A DNA stretch of 64,000 nt from contig NZ_JBBOUK010000001.1 in NCBI RefSeq assembly GCF_038006045.1, forward strand, positions 2,459,001 to 2,523,000, read 5' to 3'. The position numbers and the translations under genes are program-made. This DNA is from Exiguobacterium sp. FSL W8-0210. GTDB taxonomy: Bacteria > Bacillota > Bacilli > Exiguobacteriales > Exiguobacteriaceae. The notes below the pieces were generated by a model. The model did not search any database. It was not told the DNA's origin and saw only the letters and a program-made list of their open reading frames with translations. How positions within the stretch are numbered: position 1 is the first letter of the stretch; the number at the start of each line of letters is the position of its first letter. Positions 33,548 to 42,803 of this stretch are shown piece by piece.

Positions 33548-34813
33548 TCAAAATCGAACGTAGAACACCGCTCCCCCACCACTTCGGTCGCGAACACCAT
33601 AGTCGAATTGATGACTATCGAGAATCATCCGACTGATCGCAAGACCGAGTCCATGCCCGGCACTGCCTTCTTGTTTGACGTAGACGTCCCAGATCGTCGC
33701 CCGGTCTTCTGTTCGGACACCCATTCCTTCATCCTCGACCGTCAATTCGTCATGCGTTAAACGAACGGTGACCGTTCCACCGACGGGTGAGGCAAAGCGG
33801 GCGTTCATCAAGAAATTGATCAGGACACGTTCGAACATCCGTGGATCAAGGGATTGCCTCACCGGTTGCAGCTCCATCGCCAGCGTCAGTCCTGCCTGTA
33901 TGAACGTTCCACGCAGACGTTCAACTGTCCCAAGCACGAGTTCATCGAGTGCCACATCCGTCTTTTCAAGCGGCATCCGTCCACCGGCAAGCTTCGAATA
34001 AAGTAACGTCTCGTCAATCAGATGACCGAGTCGATCCGTCTCCTCGATGATGCTCGTCGTCACGTCGGGCAGTTCGGCGACGGGAATGACACCTGCCGCG
34101 AGCGCCTCGGTCTCGTTTCGAATGATTGCGAGCGGCGTCCGCAAGTCATGGGTGATACCGGCGATGAACGTCTTTTGCAGATGATCCTTTTGTTTGAGTT
34201 GTGTCTGCATCTCATCGACGGCGTCAATCAACTCCCCGACTTCATCCTTCGGTCGGGCTGGCAGGACGACGTCCGTTTCGCCAGCACCAATCTTTTGGGC
34301 AACGGAACGAAGCGTGACGATCGGTCGTGTCAAGTGTCGTCCCATATAGTAAGCAAGTAATGATGCGAGTAACAGCGTCACGAGTAACGCAAGTCCGATC
34401 GCGAGATAAACACCACTCAGCGCACTACTCGCCAGTGGTGCTTGTCGGACCGTCGTGATGCGCGTTCCATCAACGGTCAGCTGATATGTCAGCAACCGTT
34501 CGTCTTGCACTTCGATGACGTCTTTTTTCTTCAGCCCATCTAAAAGTGGTAACCGTCCCGCTGGTCCACGCGCACCGATCCGTTGCGTTAATCCATCCGT
34601 CGTCAAAAAACCTTGAATGTCACGTGGAATCGGCGTGTCAGCTTCAAGCGCTTGTTTGATGATGTTCGCTTCCCGCGCGAGTTGATCGTACCGTTCGCCT
34701 TCCGCGAACCGATTGACGAGGAACGCCGTCAAGACGAAACTGAGGACGCCCATCACGAACAGCGGACCGACGACAGCGTATAAGAACTTACGCATCAAGG
34801 GACGTCGTTTCAT
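33548..34813 (-). CDS. Sensor histidine kinase (OmpR-system type)
   Basis: 421 residues. Two membrane spans (near 8-30 and 135-160) flank an extracytoplasmic sensor of ~100 residues, followed by HAMP and a dimerisation domain with the H-box AGITHDLRTPL. In the HATPase domain the ring elements DEGMGV and GHGLGLAIS are visible. The N-box region (INFLMNARFA) has an Asn. It overlaps the response regulator gene by four bases. The divergent gene encodes a repeat-rich secreted protein, a likely target. Confidence 0.92.
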   Translation of the reverse strand: MKRRPLMRKFLYAVVGPLFVMGVLSFVLTAFLVNRFAEGERYDQLAREANIIKQALEADTPIPRDIQGFLTTDGLTQRIGARGPAGRLPLLDGLKKKDVIEVQDERLLTYQLTVDGTRITTVRQAPLASSALSGVYLAIGLALLVTLLLASLLAYYMGRHLTRPIVTLRSVAQKIGAGETDVVLPARPKDEVGELIDAVDEMQTQLKQKDHLQKTFIAGITHDLRTPLAIIRNETEALAAGVIPVAELPDVTTSIIEETDRLGHLIDETLLYSKLAGGRMPLEKTDVALDELVLGTVERLRGTFIQAGLTLAMELQPVRQSLDPRMFERVLINFLMNARFASPVGGTVTVRLTHDELTVEDEGMGVRTEDRATIWDVYVKQEGSAGHGLGLAISRMILDSHQFDYGVRDRSGGGAVFYVRF

Positions 34814-35466
34814 TCAATCGCCTCCAATCGATAGCCGACCCGGTGCACCGTCTTCAATTGTTGTTTAATGACGGGTAGCTTATCCCGCAATTGTTTGACG
34901 TGCGTGTCAACCGTCCGGGTATCGCCACCGAATGCGTAACCCCAAACGTCGTCAAGAATCTGATCCCGGCTCAGTGCCTCATCGAGATGTCCGATGAAGT
35001 AGAGCAACAGTTCGAATTCCATCTTTGCGAGACTGACTGCCTGTTCTCCCAACTTGACTTGGCGTCCCTTCTCATCGATCGTCAAGTCACCGAACGCATG
35101 GCGTGCGACCGGACGGACTTTTAGTGCCCGTTCAAGCCGGATCGTCAACTCCTTCAGGACGACTGGTTTGACGAGATAGTCATCGGCACCGAGTTCGAGT
35201 CCGAAGACACGGTCATCGGCTTCCCCACGCGACGTCATCATGAAGACGACCGGTGGCTGGACTTGTGATTTGATACTTGGCACGAGTGACCAACCGTCAC
35301 CATCCGGTAAGCGGACGTCGATCAAAACGGCATCAAACGCCCTCGTCAGGCACTGCTTCGCCTCCGCTAATGAACCGGCAATCGTCACCTCATACGCATG
35401 ATGCCGGAGGAAGCGTGCCGTCACCTGCGCTAATTTTTGTTCATCTTCAATCAATAGTACGTTCAT
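34810..35466 (-). CDS. OmpR/PhoB-family response regulator
   Basis: 218 residues. Receiver domain with acidic pocket ED (near residue 8-9), phosphoacceptor Asp in VLIDVRLPDGDGW and Lys in DYLVKP; then a winged-helix DNA-binding domain with DEALSRDQILDDVWGYAF and RTVDTHVKQLRDKL. Of two adjacent ATGs I choose the one at 35466, which is six bases from GGAGGG. It is first in a two-gene unit with the kinase. Tandem 11-base repeats in the divergent promoter region are a plausible binding site. Confidence 0.94.
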   Translation of the reverse strand: MNVLLIEDEQKLAQVTARFLRHHAYEVTIAGSLAEAKQCLTRAFDAVLIDVRLPDGDGWSLVPSIKSQVQPPVVFMMTSRGEADDRVFGLELGADDYLVKPVVLKELTIRLERALKVRPVARHAFGDLTIDEKGRQVKLGEQAVSLAKMEFELLLYFIGHLDEALSRDQILDDVWGYAFGGDTRTVDTHVKQLRDKLPVIKQQLKTVHRVGYRLEAIE

Positions 35467-35519
35467 GGTCATCCCTCCACTCTTAGTGTAGCGCCTTTTT
35501 GCCTACATTTGCCTTTCTT

Positions 35520-35552
35520 CGCAGTTTCTTTGCAACTTCCTCACAACTTCTC
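35520..35552. promoter_or_regulatory. Three tandem 11-base repeats, candidate response-regulator operator
   Basis: CGCAGTTTCTT, TGCAACTTCCT and CACAACTTCTC follow one another head to tail with 11-base periodicity, as in PhoB/OmpR operators. They lie between the divergent regulator gene and the repeat-rich secreted protein gene. A second short repeat (TTTGCCT twice) lies just upstream. Confidence 0.5.
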
Positions 35553-35596
35553 TTTCGTCACCCTCTACCATAAAAGGTGAAAGGAGTGATCATCCC

Positions 35597-36745
35597 ATGA
35601 CATTCAAAAAACAATGGATCACTGCATTGACAATTAGCGCATTAACCGTCGGAGGCGCATCAGCATACGCTGCGACGAACGACGACTCGAGCACAACAAA
35701 ACAAGCGAAACACGGGCACCACTTCGAAGGTATGAAAAAGCACGACATGACGTTACTCTTGAAAAAATTGAACCTGACACAAGCCGAGGCAGATGCTGCC
35801 CGTGAGAAAGGACAATCGATCGCTGATCTCGCAAAAGCAAAAGGCATCTCGTTCGCTGATTACAAGAAGGCAGAACTCGCAGCAGCGAAAGAACAACTCG
35901 CAAGTCTCGTCAAATCAGGCGACTTAACGCAAACGCAAGCAGACGACATGTTGAAGCGTCAAACGGAACGCTTCAGTGGCGTCAAGAGCTACGATGAACT
36001 CAAAGACAAGATGCCGATCGGTCGCCACGGTGGACCTGGTTTCTTCAACGAATCGTTGATTGCTGACGTCCTGAAAGCACTCGGACTGAGTCAGTCGAAA
36101 TTCGATGCAGCGAATCAATCGCTCGCTGCTTATGCGAAGGCACAATCGATTAAGTTCGCTGACTACAAAAAAGCGTTGCTTGCAGCTCAGACGAGTGAAC
36201 TCAATCAACTCGTCAAAGACGGGAAGATGACGAAAAAACAAGCAACAGAAATCAAGTCTCGTCTGACAGAGGAATACAAGGACGCGAAGAGCTATGATGA
36301 TCTTCCGGATCGCGAACACGATAAGCGCGGTGACCATGGACCAGGTGGTGTCTTCGGTGACGCGACATCAGCGATTCTAAAAGCACTTGGACTCGATGAA
36401 GCGAAATTCAAAGCAGCGGATCAATCATTGCCTGAATTTGCGGAAGCGAACAAGATTGCTTACGCGGATTTCGAGAAAGCTGTCCTAACAGCGCAAAACG
36501 CTGCGATTGATCAACAAGTCAAAGATGGCAAGCTGACAGAAAAACAAGCGAAACAGATCAAGGAACACATCCAGTCACGAGCGGATGCGGTTTCAAGCTA
36601 CGCTGATTTGAAAAAAGGACCAGAGCGCGATGGTCATGGTCGAGAACACGGACCTGGTCCGGATGGTGACATGCCGGGCGCACCGGATCAAGGACCGGAT
36701 GCGGATCCGAATGCGAGTGCTACATCCGTCGATTTAGCGATTTAA
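35597..36745 (+). CDS. Secreted protein with three internal repeats
   Basis: 382 residues. Signal peptide (WITALTISALTVGGASAYA). Three homologous blocks of ~95-100 residues each start with a helix LLKKLNLTQAEADAA / VLKALGLSQSKFDAA / ILKALGLDEAKFKAA. Each block continues with a FADYKKAxLAA-type helix and LTEKQAxxIK, and ends in a Tyr-containing SYDELKDK / SYDDLPDR / SYADLKK motif. A His-rich GHHFEGMKKHD stretch and an Asp/Pro/Gly-rich acidic tail flank them. The function is unknown; the His/Asp content hints at metal binding. It faces a two-component system, which may control it. Confidence 0.82.
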   Translation: MTFKKQWITALTISALTVGGASAYAATNDDSSTTKQAKHGHHFEGMKKHDMTLLLKKLNLTQAEADAAREKGQSIADLAKAKGISFADYKKAELAAAKEQLASLVKSGDLTQTQADDMLKRQTERFSGVKSYDELKDKMPIGRHGGPGFFNESLIADVLKALGLSQSKFDAANQSLAAYAKAQSIKFADYKKALLAAQTSELNQLVKDGKMTKKQATEIKSRLTEEYKDAKSYDDLPDREHDKRGDHGPGGVFGDATSAILKALGLDEAKFKAADQSLPEFAEANKIAYADFEKAVLTAQNAAIDQQVKDGKLTEKQAKQIKEHIQSRADAVSSYADLKKGPERDGHGREHGPGPDGDMPGAPDQGPDADPNASATSVDLAI

Positions 36746-36753
36746 AGATTAGA

Positions 36754-36787
36754 CCGAGGCTCTTTCATCAGAGCTTCGGCTTTTTTT
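36754..36787 (+). terminator. Terminator after the repeat-rich secreted protein gene
   Basis: Stem CCGAGGCTCT/AGAGCTTCGG followed by seven T. Confidence 0.88.
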
Positions 36788-36942
36788 GTTCACGTTAGGA
36801 CAATTGTCTTTTAATCATGAATTTCATATACTGGTTCACTTTTTTGAAAAATAAGTCTATTCCTTGAACGAATGTTGCAATTTCCATTTCCTACACCCGA
36901 TACTAGTAGAGAGAACGTTAGTATCGTAAAGAGGTGACGTGG

Positions 36943-39768
36943 ATGGCTTTTCATGAAGCGATGAATCAGATTCGTCAATCCGACACAGCCCCACTCTATA
37001 TCGGTGGACTTGAAGTATCCCGTCCGGAAACGGCGGAAGCCTTCTTTCAACAACAAACAGATGCAATTTTTTTATTTGATTCCTCTGGAACAATCATTTA
37101 TTTCAACGAACAGTTACAGGACATGCTCGGCTATTCCGCTGAGACGCTCTATGAGCACTTTGCTGTCTTCAATCCACCTGATCAAGTCGAAGCGGTGACA
37201 TCCTTTTTCAATCGTGCGCTACATGGTGAGACCGTTCATTATACGGCACAAGGACTCCATGCCGATCAACACCGGGTTACGTTAAAAATTACGAACATGC
37301 CGATCGAACAAGACGGACAAGTCATCGGCGTTTACGGGATCGCCCGCGATATCACACATGAGAAACAACTCGAAGAAGATGTCTCGTCGATTCGCTCTCA
37401 ACTTGAACTGACGGAACAGATTCCAGAACTCGTCGTTTTCCACTTCGACGTCAACACGCAAACGATCGAGTTTTCTCCCGCTTTGTTTCATTTTTTAGGT
37501 CTTTCAGAAGTCGACGCGACGACGCTTGATCAAGAACAGTTATTCAGTCGGATTCATCCACGTGACTTCGATCCGCTCCGGTTCGAGATGGAACGTTTGA
37601 TTGCGGGTGAAAAAGAACGTTTTGAAATGGAAGTCTCCCTGCTGACGGCTGACGATAACTATCAACTGTTACGCTTGAAGGCCTTTCACCGTCCGCATCA
37701 TCCGGATCATCTGTCGGTCGTCCTCTATGACTTATCAGAAGTCGACGAGGCGCGGCGTCAACTCGTCACGGAACGGGCACAGGCACGTGAAATCTACGAA
37801 GCCGTCAATGCCGCGATCTCACAAATCGACTTGTTCTCGGGACGAATCCTGTTTCATTCGCAAGGATTTCTGCATATCTTCGAAGAATTGCCAGAGAATT
37901 TAATCCTTAGTCGCGAGTGGTTGTACGAACGACTAGACGCGCGCGATCATGCTGCAATGAAACAATTCATCGGACGATTGGTGGACGGTCAGGCTGATAT
38001 GATCCAGTACCGCCTTCACTTCCCGGATGGTCGCGTCAAATGGATTGAGGACCAACAGATCCCCGTCTTCCAACTGGACGGTACGATTGCCTATACGAAT
38101 AGCATCATGCATGATATCACGCTTCAAAAAGCATACGAGGAACAATTGCGGCAGCTCGCTTTACGTGACGCCGTGACACATCTGCCGAATCGGCAAGCAC
38201 TCATCGAGACGATTGACGCGTGGCAAGAAAAGAATCAATCGTTCTTCGTCCTCACTGTCTCCTTCAACCGGATCGCTGAGATCAACAACGCCTTCGGACA
38301 CGGTTCCGGTGATCAGTGGCTACAAGGAACGGCTGCCTTATTACAACAAACAAAGTCAGATGGGACGTTTCTCGGACATCTTGGTGGTGATGAGTATGCC
38401 CTGCTCGTACCGACAAGCGATAAACAGGACGTGACGGCATGCGCCGAGGCACTACTCGATCTATCGGAAACACCGATTTCGATTGAACCATACGCCTTGT
38501 TCGCTCGTATTTCCGTCGGGGTCAGTCGCTATCCGGAAGACAGTACAGACGCCGTCGAATTGTTAAAGCATTCCTATACCGCCTTACGACGATCGCGTCG
38601 TGAAAATCACAGTACGATACACCACTACGCATCGAATCTCGATATCGATTATTACCGGCGCTACCGGCTCGAGCAGGACTTACATTACGCGATCGAACGT
38701 AATCAACTGTTTCTCGAATATCAGCCAAAGGTCGACAGCTGGACGGGAAAGATTGTCGGTTTAGAAGCACTGATTCGCTGGAAACATCCGGAATGGGGAC
38801 GGATTCCACCGAACGACTTCATTCCGCTTGCCGAAGAGAGTGCCTTACATGTCGCGATCGGGGACTGGGTCGTCGAGACAGCGTGTCGTTCGATGCGACA
38901 TTGGAAGACGACCGGGGCACAGCTTGTTCCGATTTCCGTCAATGTCTCACCAAAACGGTTCTTGATCCCCGGTTTCGAACACCATATCGAGCGAATGCTG
39001 TCGACGTATCAGTTAGCGCCCGAATTACTTGAACTCGAAATCACGGAAGCCGCCTTGATCATGGATGACCCGATGACGAGTCGGACGCTCGAATATGTCA
39101 GTCGGATTGGTGTTCGGATTGCGCTCGACGACTTCGGGAAAGGCTACTCCTCGATGGTCTATCTGCAACGGTATCCGATCGATGTCATCAAGATCGATCG
39201 GCAGTTCGCGACCCACATCACGGATGACGCCAAAGCCCAAGCGATCGTCAAAAGTATCCTCTACATTGCAGGTGAGTTCAATCTGACCGTCGTCGCAGAA
39301 GGCATCGAGACACTCCGTCAGCTCGATACGTTCCGGACGCTCAATTGTCCGAGTATCCAAGGCTACTTGTTCAGTCGCCCGGTCCCAGCGGACGTCATGG
39401 AATCGTTCCTCCTGCGCGAGATCTTGTATCCAATCGAAGCCTGTTCCTTGTCGAGCGATACCGTTCCCCGCTTCTCCGTCTTCGGGAAAATTCGCATGCT
39501 GACACATCATACCCAGTCGTTCGAACTGCCCTTTTCAGACATCGAAGCCCATCAGACGAGCACACGGGCACTCTATTTTTCAACGAAGACACCGTTACCG
39601 TTGTCAGATGCAACGTTTGAGATTCGCTTGAGTGAAGGCGTTCAACTCGTCTCCTGCACAGTGACGATCACCGGACAACAAGATCATCAATACATCGGTG
39701 AATATACGAATCCGATAGAAGCAGAACAGATCATGCGTTTCTTCCAGTCGTTACGTTATCGCCCTTGA
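36943..39768 (+). CDS. PAS-GGDEF-EAL cyclic-di-GMP turnover protein
   Basis: 941 residues from the ATG at 36943 (AAAGAGG eight bases upstream). No membrane span. Up to three PAS domains come first (about 40-155, 160-275, 290-400). The GGDEF domain (about 405-570) has LGGDEYALL, an F-to-Y variant of the active motif. In the EAL domain (about 585-830) LEALIRW, IALDDFGKGYSS, VIKIDRQF and VVAEGIET are all present, so phosphodiesterase activity is likely. A C-terminal ~110-residue beta-rich extension (VFGKIRMLTHH..RALYFSTKTPLPL) could be a degenerate PilZ-like domain. It is flanked by terminators, so it is monocistronic. It may set motile versus sessile state through c-di-GMP. Confidence 0.93.
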   Translation: MAFHEAMNQIRQSDTAPLYIGGLEVSRPETAEAFFQQQTDAIFLFDSSGTIIYFNEQLQDMLGYSAETLYEHFAVFNPPDQVEAVTSFFNRALHGETVHYTAQGLHADQHRVTLKITNMPIEQDGQVIGVYGIARDITHEKQLEEDVSSIRSQLELTEQIPELVVFHFDVNTQTIEFSPALFHFLGLSEVDATTLDQEQLFSRIHPRDFDPLRFEMERLIAGEKERFEMEVSLLTADDNYQLLRLKAFHRPHHPDHLSVVLYDLSEVDEARRQLVTERAQAREIYEAVNAAISQIDLFSGRILFHSQGFLHIFEELPENLILSREWLYERLDARDHAAMKQFIGRLVDGQADMIQYRLHFPDGRVKWIEDQQIPVFQLDGTIAYTNSIMHDITLQKAYEEQLRQLALRDAVTHLPNRQALIETIDAWQEKNQSFFVLTVSFNRIAEINNAFGHGSGDQWLQGTAALLQQTKSDGTFLGHLGGDEYALLVPTSDKQDVTACAEALLDLSETPISIEPYALFARISVGVSRYPEDSTDAVELLKHSYTALRRSRRENHSTIHHYASNLDIDYYRRYRLEQDLHYAIERNQLFLEYQPKVDSWTGKIVGLEALIRWKHPEWGRIPPNDFIPLAEESALHVAIGDWVVETACRSMRHWKTTGAQLVPISVNVSPKRFLIPGFEHHIERMLSTYQLAPELLELEITEAALIMDDPMTSRTLEYVSRIGVRIALDDFGKGYSSMVYLQRYPIDVIKIDRQFATHITDDAKAQAIVKSILYIAGEFNLTVVAEGIETLRQLDTFRTLNCPSIQGYLFSRPVPADVMESFLLREILYPIEACSLSSDTVPRFSVFGKIRMLTHHTQSFELPFSDIEAHQTSTRALYFSTKTPLPLSDATFEIRLSEGVQLVSCTVTITGQQDHQYIGEYTNPIEAEQIMRFFQSLRYRP

Positions 39769-39774
39769 CCTCTC

Positions 39775-39809
39775 CACGAAGACGTTCACACACGTCTTCG
39801 TGCTTTTTT
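39775..39809 (+). terminator. Terminator after the GGDEF-EAL gene
   Basis: Stem CACGAAGACG/CGTCTTCGTG followed by C and six T. Confidence 0.9.
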
Positions 39810-39854
39810 GTTATAGTAATCCTAAAGCGTTTTACTATAGAAAGGAGGAATGGC

Positions 39855-40736
39855 ATGCAATCACCACTACCTACGAAACATCATCGTCGCTCTACGAAAG
39901 GTCAGCTTTTTCGACGATTGTTGATGCTGACGATCGGTGCCATCATCTTCGCACTTGGACTGAAAGGATTCCTTGTTCCCAATAACATCATCGATGGCGG
40001 GATCGTCGGAATCTCGATTATCGGCTCAAAGGTGACGGATACGACGCTCGCTTTGTGGCTGTTCTTCTTGAACACCCCGTTCATCTTTTTCGGCTATAAG
40101 CAGATTGGAAAGACGTTTGCCCTGTCGACGTTATATGCGATCTTCGTCATGGCAATCGCAACGAAACTCCTCGAACACATCGGTCCATTGACGAGTGTTG
40201 ATCTGCTCGCGACCGTTTTCGGTGGCTTAATTCTCGGAATCGGCGTCGGGATCGTCATCCGTTCGAGTGGATCACTCGACGGAACTGAGATTCTTGCTGT
40301 CTCTTTCAGCCGCTCGACACCGTTTTCAGTCGGTGAGATCGTCATGTTCTTCAACGTCTTCATTCTCGGTGCTGCTGGATTCGTTTTCGGTTGGGACCGA
40401 GCGATGTACTCGTTGATCACCTATTTCGTCGCCTTCAAGACGATTGACGTCGTCATCGACGGACTCGATCAATCGAAGAGTGTCTGGATCATTTCGGAGA
40501 ATTACGAAGAGATCGGTCTTGCGATCATGGACCGACTTGGTCGAAGCATGACGTACTTAAACGGGGAAGGTGCCTTTACCGGTGACGGCAAAAAAGTCAT
40601 TTTTTGTGTCATCAGCCGGCTCGAAGAATCTAAACTGAAGGACATCGTTCGTGACTTCGATGAACAAGCCTTTATCGCGATCGGCAACATCCATGATGTC
40701 CATGGCGGTCGCTTCAAGAAAAAAGATATCCATTAA
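39855..40736 (+). CDS. YitT family membrane protein, second copy
   Basis: 293 residues from the ATG at 39855 (AAAGGAGG ribosome binding site). Five to six membrane spans (MLTIGAIIFALGLKGFLVP first), with the family motif VPNNIIDGGIVGISI and a C-terminal DUF2179 domain (LNGEGAFTGDGKKVIFCVI). It is paralogous to the YitT protein at 8399-9268; function unknown. It starts a three-gene plus-strand set with the hydrolase and a small membrane protein. Confidence 0.88.
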   Translation: MQSPLPTKHHRRSTKGQLFRRLLMLTIGAIIFALGLKGFLVPNNIIDGGIVGISIIGSKVTDTTLALWLFFLNTPFIFFGYKQIGKTFALSTLYAIFVMAIATKLLEHIGPLTSVDLLATVFGGLILGIGVGIVIRSSGSLDGTEILAVSFSRSTPFSVGEIVMFFNVFILGAAGFVFGWDRAMYSLITYFVAFKTIDVVIDGLDQSKSVWIISENYEEIGLAIMDRLGRSMTYLNGEGAFTGDGKKVIFCVISRLEESKLKDIVRDFDEQAFIAIGNIHDVHGGRFKKKDIH

Positions 40737-40759
40737 CCGAACGAAAGGAAGGAACGCGG

Positions 40760-41656
40760 GTGTGGAAAAAACATCGTAAGAAAATCATCGGCGGCGTAAT
40801 CGTCATCGTGACGCTCGCTGTCATCGTCGTCATCGGGATCTCCGGTTATGTCGGATCATCGTTGACGCAACCGGAACGCGAAGGCTTGACGACGACACCC
40901 AAAAAAGCAGAAGGACTTGACTATGAAGATGTCACCTTCCGTTCTTATAAAGACCGGACACGTTTGTCTGGCTGGTGGATGCCAAGCGAAGATGCGAAGT
41001 TGACGATCGTCTTCGCCCACGGCTATGGCAAGAACCGGGAACAAGATGATGTTCCTGTCTTCCCGCTATTTAAGAAGTTTCACGATGCCGGATACAACGT
41101 CTTGACGTTCGATTTCCGAGGATCGGGTGAATCGGACGGGAAACGCGTTACGGTTGGTGCCAAGGAACAAGATGATCTACTGACAGCTGTTCGTTACGCG
41201 AAGTCACGTTCTTCAAAACCGGTCGTCCTCTATGGTATCTCGATGGGCGCAGCAACATCACTCGTAACGGCACCGAAAGCGGATGTCGTCGCTGTCATCG
41301 CCGACAGCCCGTTCAGCGACTTAGAGAATTATCTCGCAACGAACCTGCCCGTCTGGAGCGGGTTACCGAACTTCCCGTTCACACCGATCATCCTTGAGAT
41401 CACGCCACCGTTGACAGGTCTTAATCCAGAACGAGTCAAACCAGTCGAAGCGGTCCGGCGCATCGAGTACCCGATTCTGTTGATTCACGGGAAGGATGAT
41501 GATGCGATTCCCGTCACGGAAAGCATGAAAATCCAAAAAGCTGCTCCGCGCTCCGAACTCTACGTGACGGAAAACGGCGGACACGTCCAGTCATACGCGC
41601 ATGACCGGAAGGCGTATGAAGATAAAGTGTTGACCTATCTGTCTGACTTGCATTGA
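40760..41656 (+). CDS. Membrane-anchored alpha/beta hydrolase
   Basis: 298 residues, GTG start. An N-terminal anchor (IIGGVIVIVTLAVIVVIG) precedes an alpha/beta-hydrolase domain. The oxyanion-hole HGYGKN, nucleophile elbow GISMGAA (Ser), acid in LIHGKDDDAIP and the catalytic His in GGHVQSY are all visible. It resembles the YqkD/FrsA-like group of Bacillota hydrolases; substrate unknown. It follows the YitT gene by 23 bases and precedes a 55-residue membrane protein by 15 bases, so an operon is likely. Confidence 0.88.
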   Translation: MWKKHRKKIIGGVIVIVTLAVIVVIGISGYVGSSLTQPEREGLTTTPKKAEGLDYEDVTFRSYKDRTRLSGWWMPSEDAKLTIVFAHGYGKNREQDDVPVFPLFKKFHDAGYNVLTFDFRGSGESDGKRVTVGAKEQDDLLTAVRYAKSRSSKPVVLYGISMGAATSLVTAPKADVVAVIADSPFSDLENYLATNLPVWSGLPNFPFTPIILEITPPLTGLNPERVKPVEAVRRIEYPILLIHGKDDDAIPVTESMKIQKAAPRSELYVTENGGHVQSYAHDRKAYEDKVLTYLSDLH

Positions 41657-41671
41657 TGGAAGGAGAGACAC

Positions 41672-41839
41672 ATGCAACAGCTATCTGTGTTCTTGACCTG
41701 GTTCGTCGCGTTGACGGTGATGACGATCGGACTACTCGTCTCCCGTCGCGCTGGCTATCGTTTGTCCTATGGACGGACGAACGCTTTGATTTGGACGGGT
41801 TCTGCCTTGATTGGACTCGCATTTTATCTATTACGTTAA
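41672..41839 (+). CDS. Small two-span membrane protein (55 residues)
   Basis: A short open frame starting MQQLSVFLTWFVALTVMTIG, with an AAGGAGAG site eight bases upstream. Two hydrophobic helices (about 5-22 and 38-54) are joined by a basic loop RRAGYRLSYGR. It is directly downstream of the hydrolase gene and ends at the bidirectional terminator, so it is a plausible operon member. Family not recognised. Confidence 0.68.
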   Translation: MQQLSVFLTWFVALTVMTIGLLVSRRAGYRLSYGRTNALIWTGSALIGLAFYLLR

Positions 41840-41880
41840 AAACAGCCGCCCGCTTCCTTGACGGAAACGGGCGGCTGTTC
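41836..41880. terminator. Bidirectional terminator
   Basis: Stem AACAGCCGCCCG-TTCC paired with GGAA-CGGGCGGCTGTT. The minus-strand side has five T; the plus side is TTCGTTTG. Confidence 0.88.
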
Positions 41881-41888
41881 GTTTGTGC

Positions 41889-42713
41889 TTATCGTTTTAG
41901 TACGGCGGCGCCGACGATCTTCAAGACTTCCGGACGACTCAGTTTTTCTTTCCCTTTTGCAAGGGCATCCAGCGTTCCATGTGCGAGTGCAAGTGGAATG
42001 TGACAGAATTCATAAATCGTCGTCTCCTTCGGAATGGACGCAAGGTACGCATCGGCTTCTGCAAGGTTCTCACGCGCATAGGCGAACATCGTATCCGTCG
42101 TCCAACCAGGTGGGAAGTAGCCGACACCACGCTCCGCATCTTCCTGTTGGTTACGAAGGATGTTGACGGCTTGCAAACCACGACCGAATCCGATCGCTTG
42201 CTGTTTATCGGTGACGATACCAGCCTTCCAGTACCAGATATCGGATAGCATGACACCGACAAGTCCCGCGACATAGTATGTGTACTCATCAAGATCCGCT
42301 TCCGTCTCGACCGTCCAGTCACGCTCAGCCCAGACCGCCATGCCCTCTGCCATCTCAGCCGTCGAATCGAGCACTTTCGGACGAATCGCAGCCGGACAAT
42401 AGGCGATCCACTCCGGTAGACGAAGGGTCACTTCTGGTAGGTGTGCCGTATACGGCGCAATCAACTCAAGATAGGCGGTAGCGGAAAATGTGCCCCGCAT
42501 CAACAATGCCGTCTCCCGAAGCAACATCGTCTTGACGTCCGTCGCCAAGTCCTCATGATCTTCAATCTCATCGATGGCGCGCATGCATAAATAAGCAGCA
42601 CCGACCGCTTCCTGTAAGTCTTGCGATAGTCGACTAATCGGGATATAGAAGGTGCGACTCGTCGCTTTCAATACTCGGTTCGCGTCTTTTTTCAGCTGCT
42701 TCGTCTCATTCAT
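41889..42713 (-). CDS. Squalene/phytoene synthase-family protein (YisP/CrtM-like)
   Basis: 274 residues from the ATG at 42713 (GAGGGAG nine bases upstream). The all-helical trans-isoprenyl synthase fold is indicated by TSRTFYIPI, the first Asp-rich motif DEIEDHED and the second, NILRNQQED. In the second motif the first Asp of the usual DxxED is Asn. In B. subtilis YisP a defect in this second motif goes with farnesyl-diphosphate phosphatase activity rather than head-to-head condensation. In CrtM-type enzymes both are intact and make C30 carotenoid precursors. Which applies here cannot be settled from sequence alone. The gene is monocistronic. Confidence 0.85.
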   Translation of the reverse strand: MNETKQLKKDANRVLKATSRTFYIPISRLSQDLQEAVGAAYLCMRAIDEIEDHEDLATDVKTMLLRETALLMRGTFSATAYLELIAPYTAHLPEVTLRLPEWIAYCPAAIRPKVLDSTAEMAEGMAVWAERDWTVETEADLDEYTYYVAGLVGVMLSDIWYWKAGIVTDKQQAIGFGRGLQAVNILRNQQEDAERGVGYFPPGWTTDTMFAYARENLAEADAYLASIPKETTIYEFCHIPLALAHGTLDALAKGKEKLSRPEVLKIVGAAVLKR

Positions 42714-42803
42714 TCCTGACAACTCCCTCTTTGGCTCAAAAGGTTTCTTTTCTCTCCATTACTATACACGATTCAACGCGTTTCAGCATTTGTTTCATGA
42801 TAA

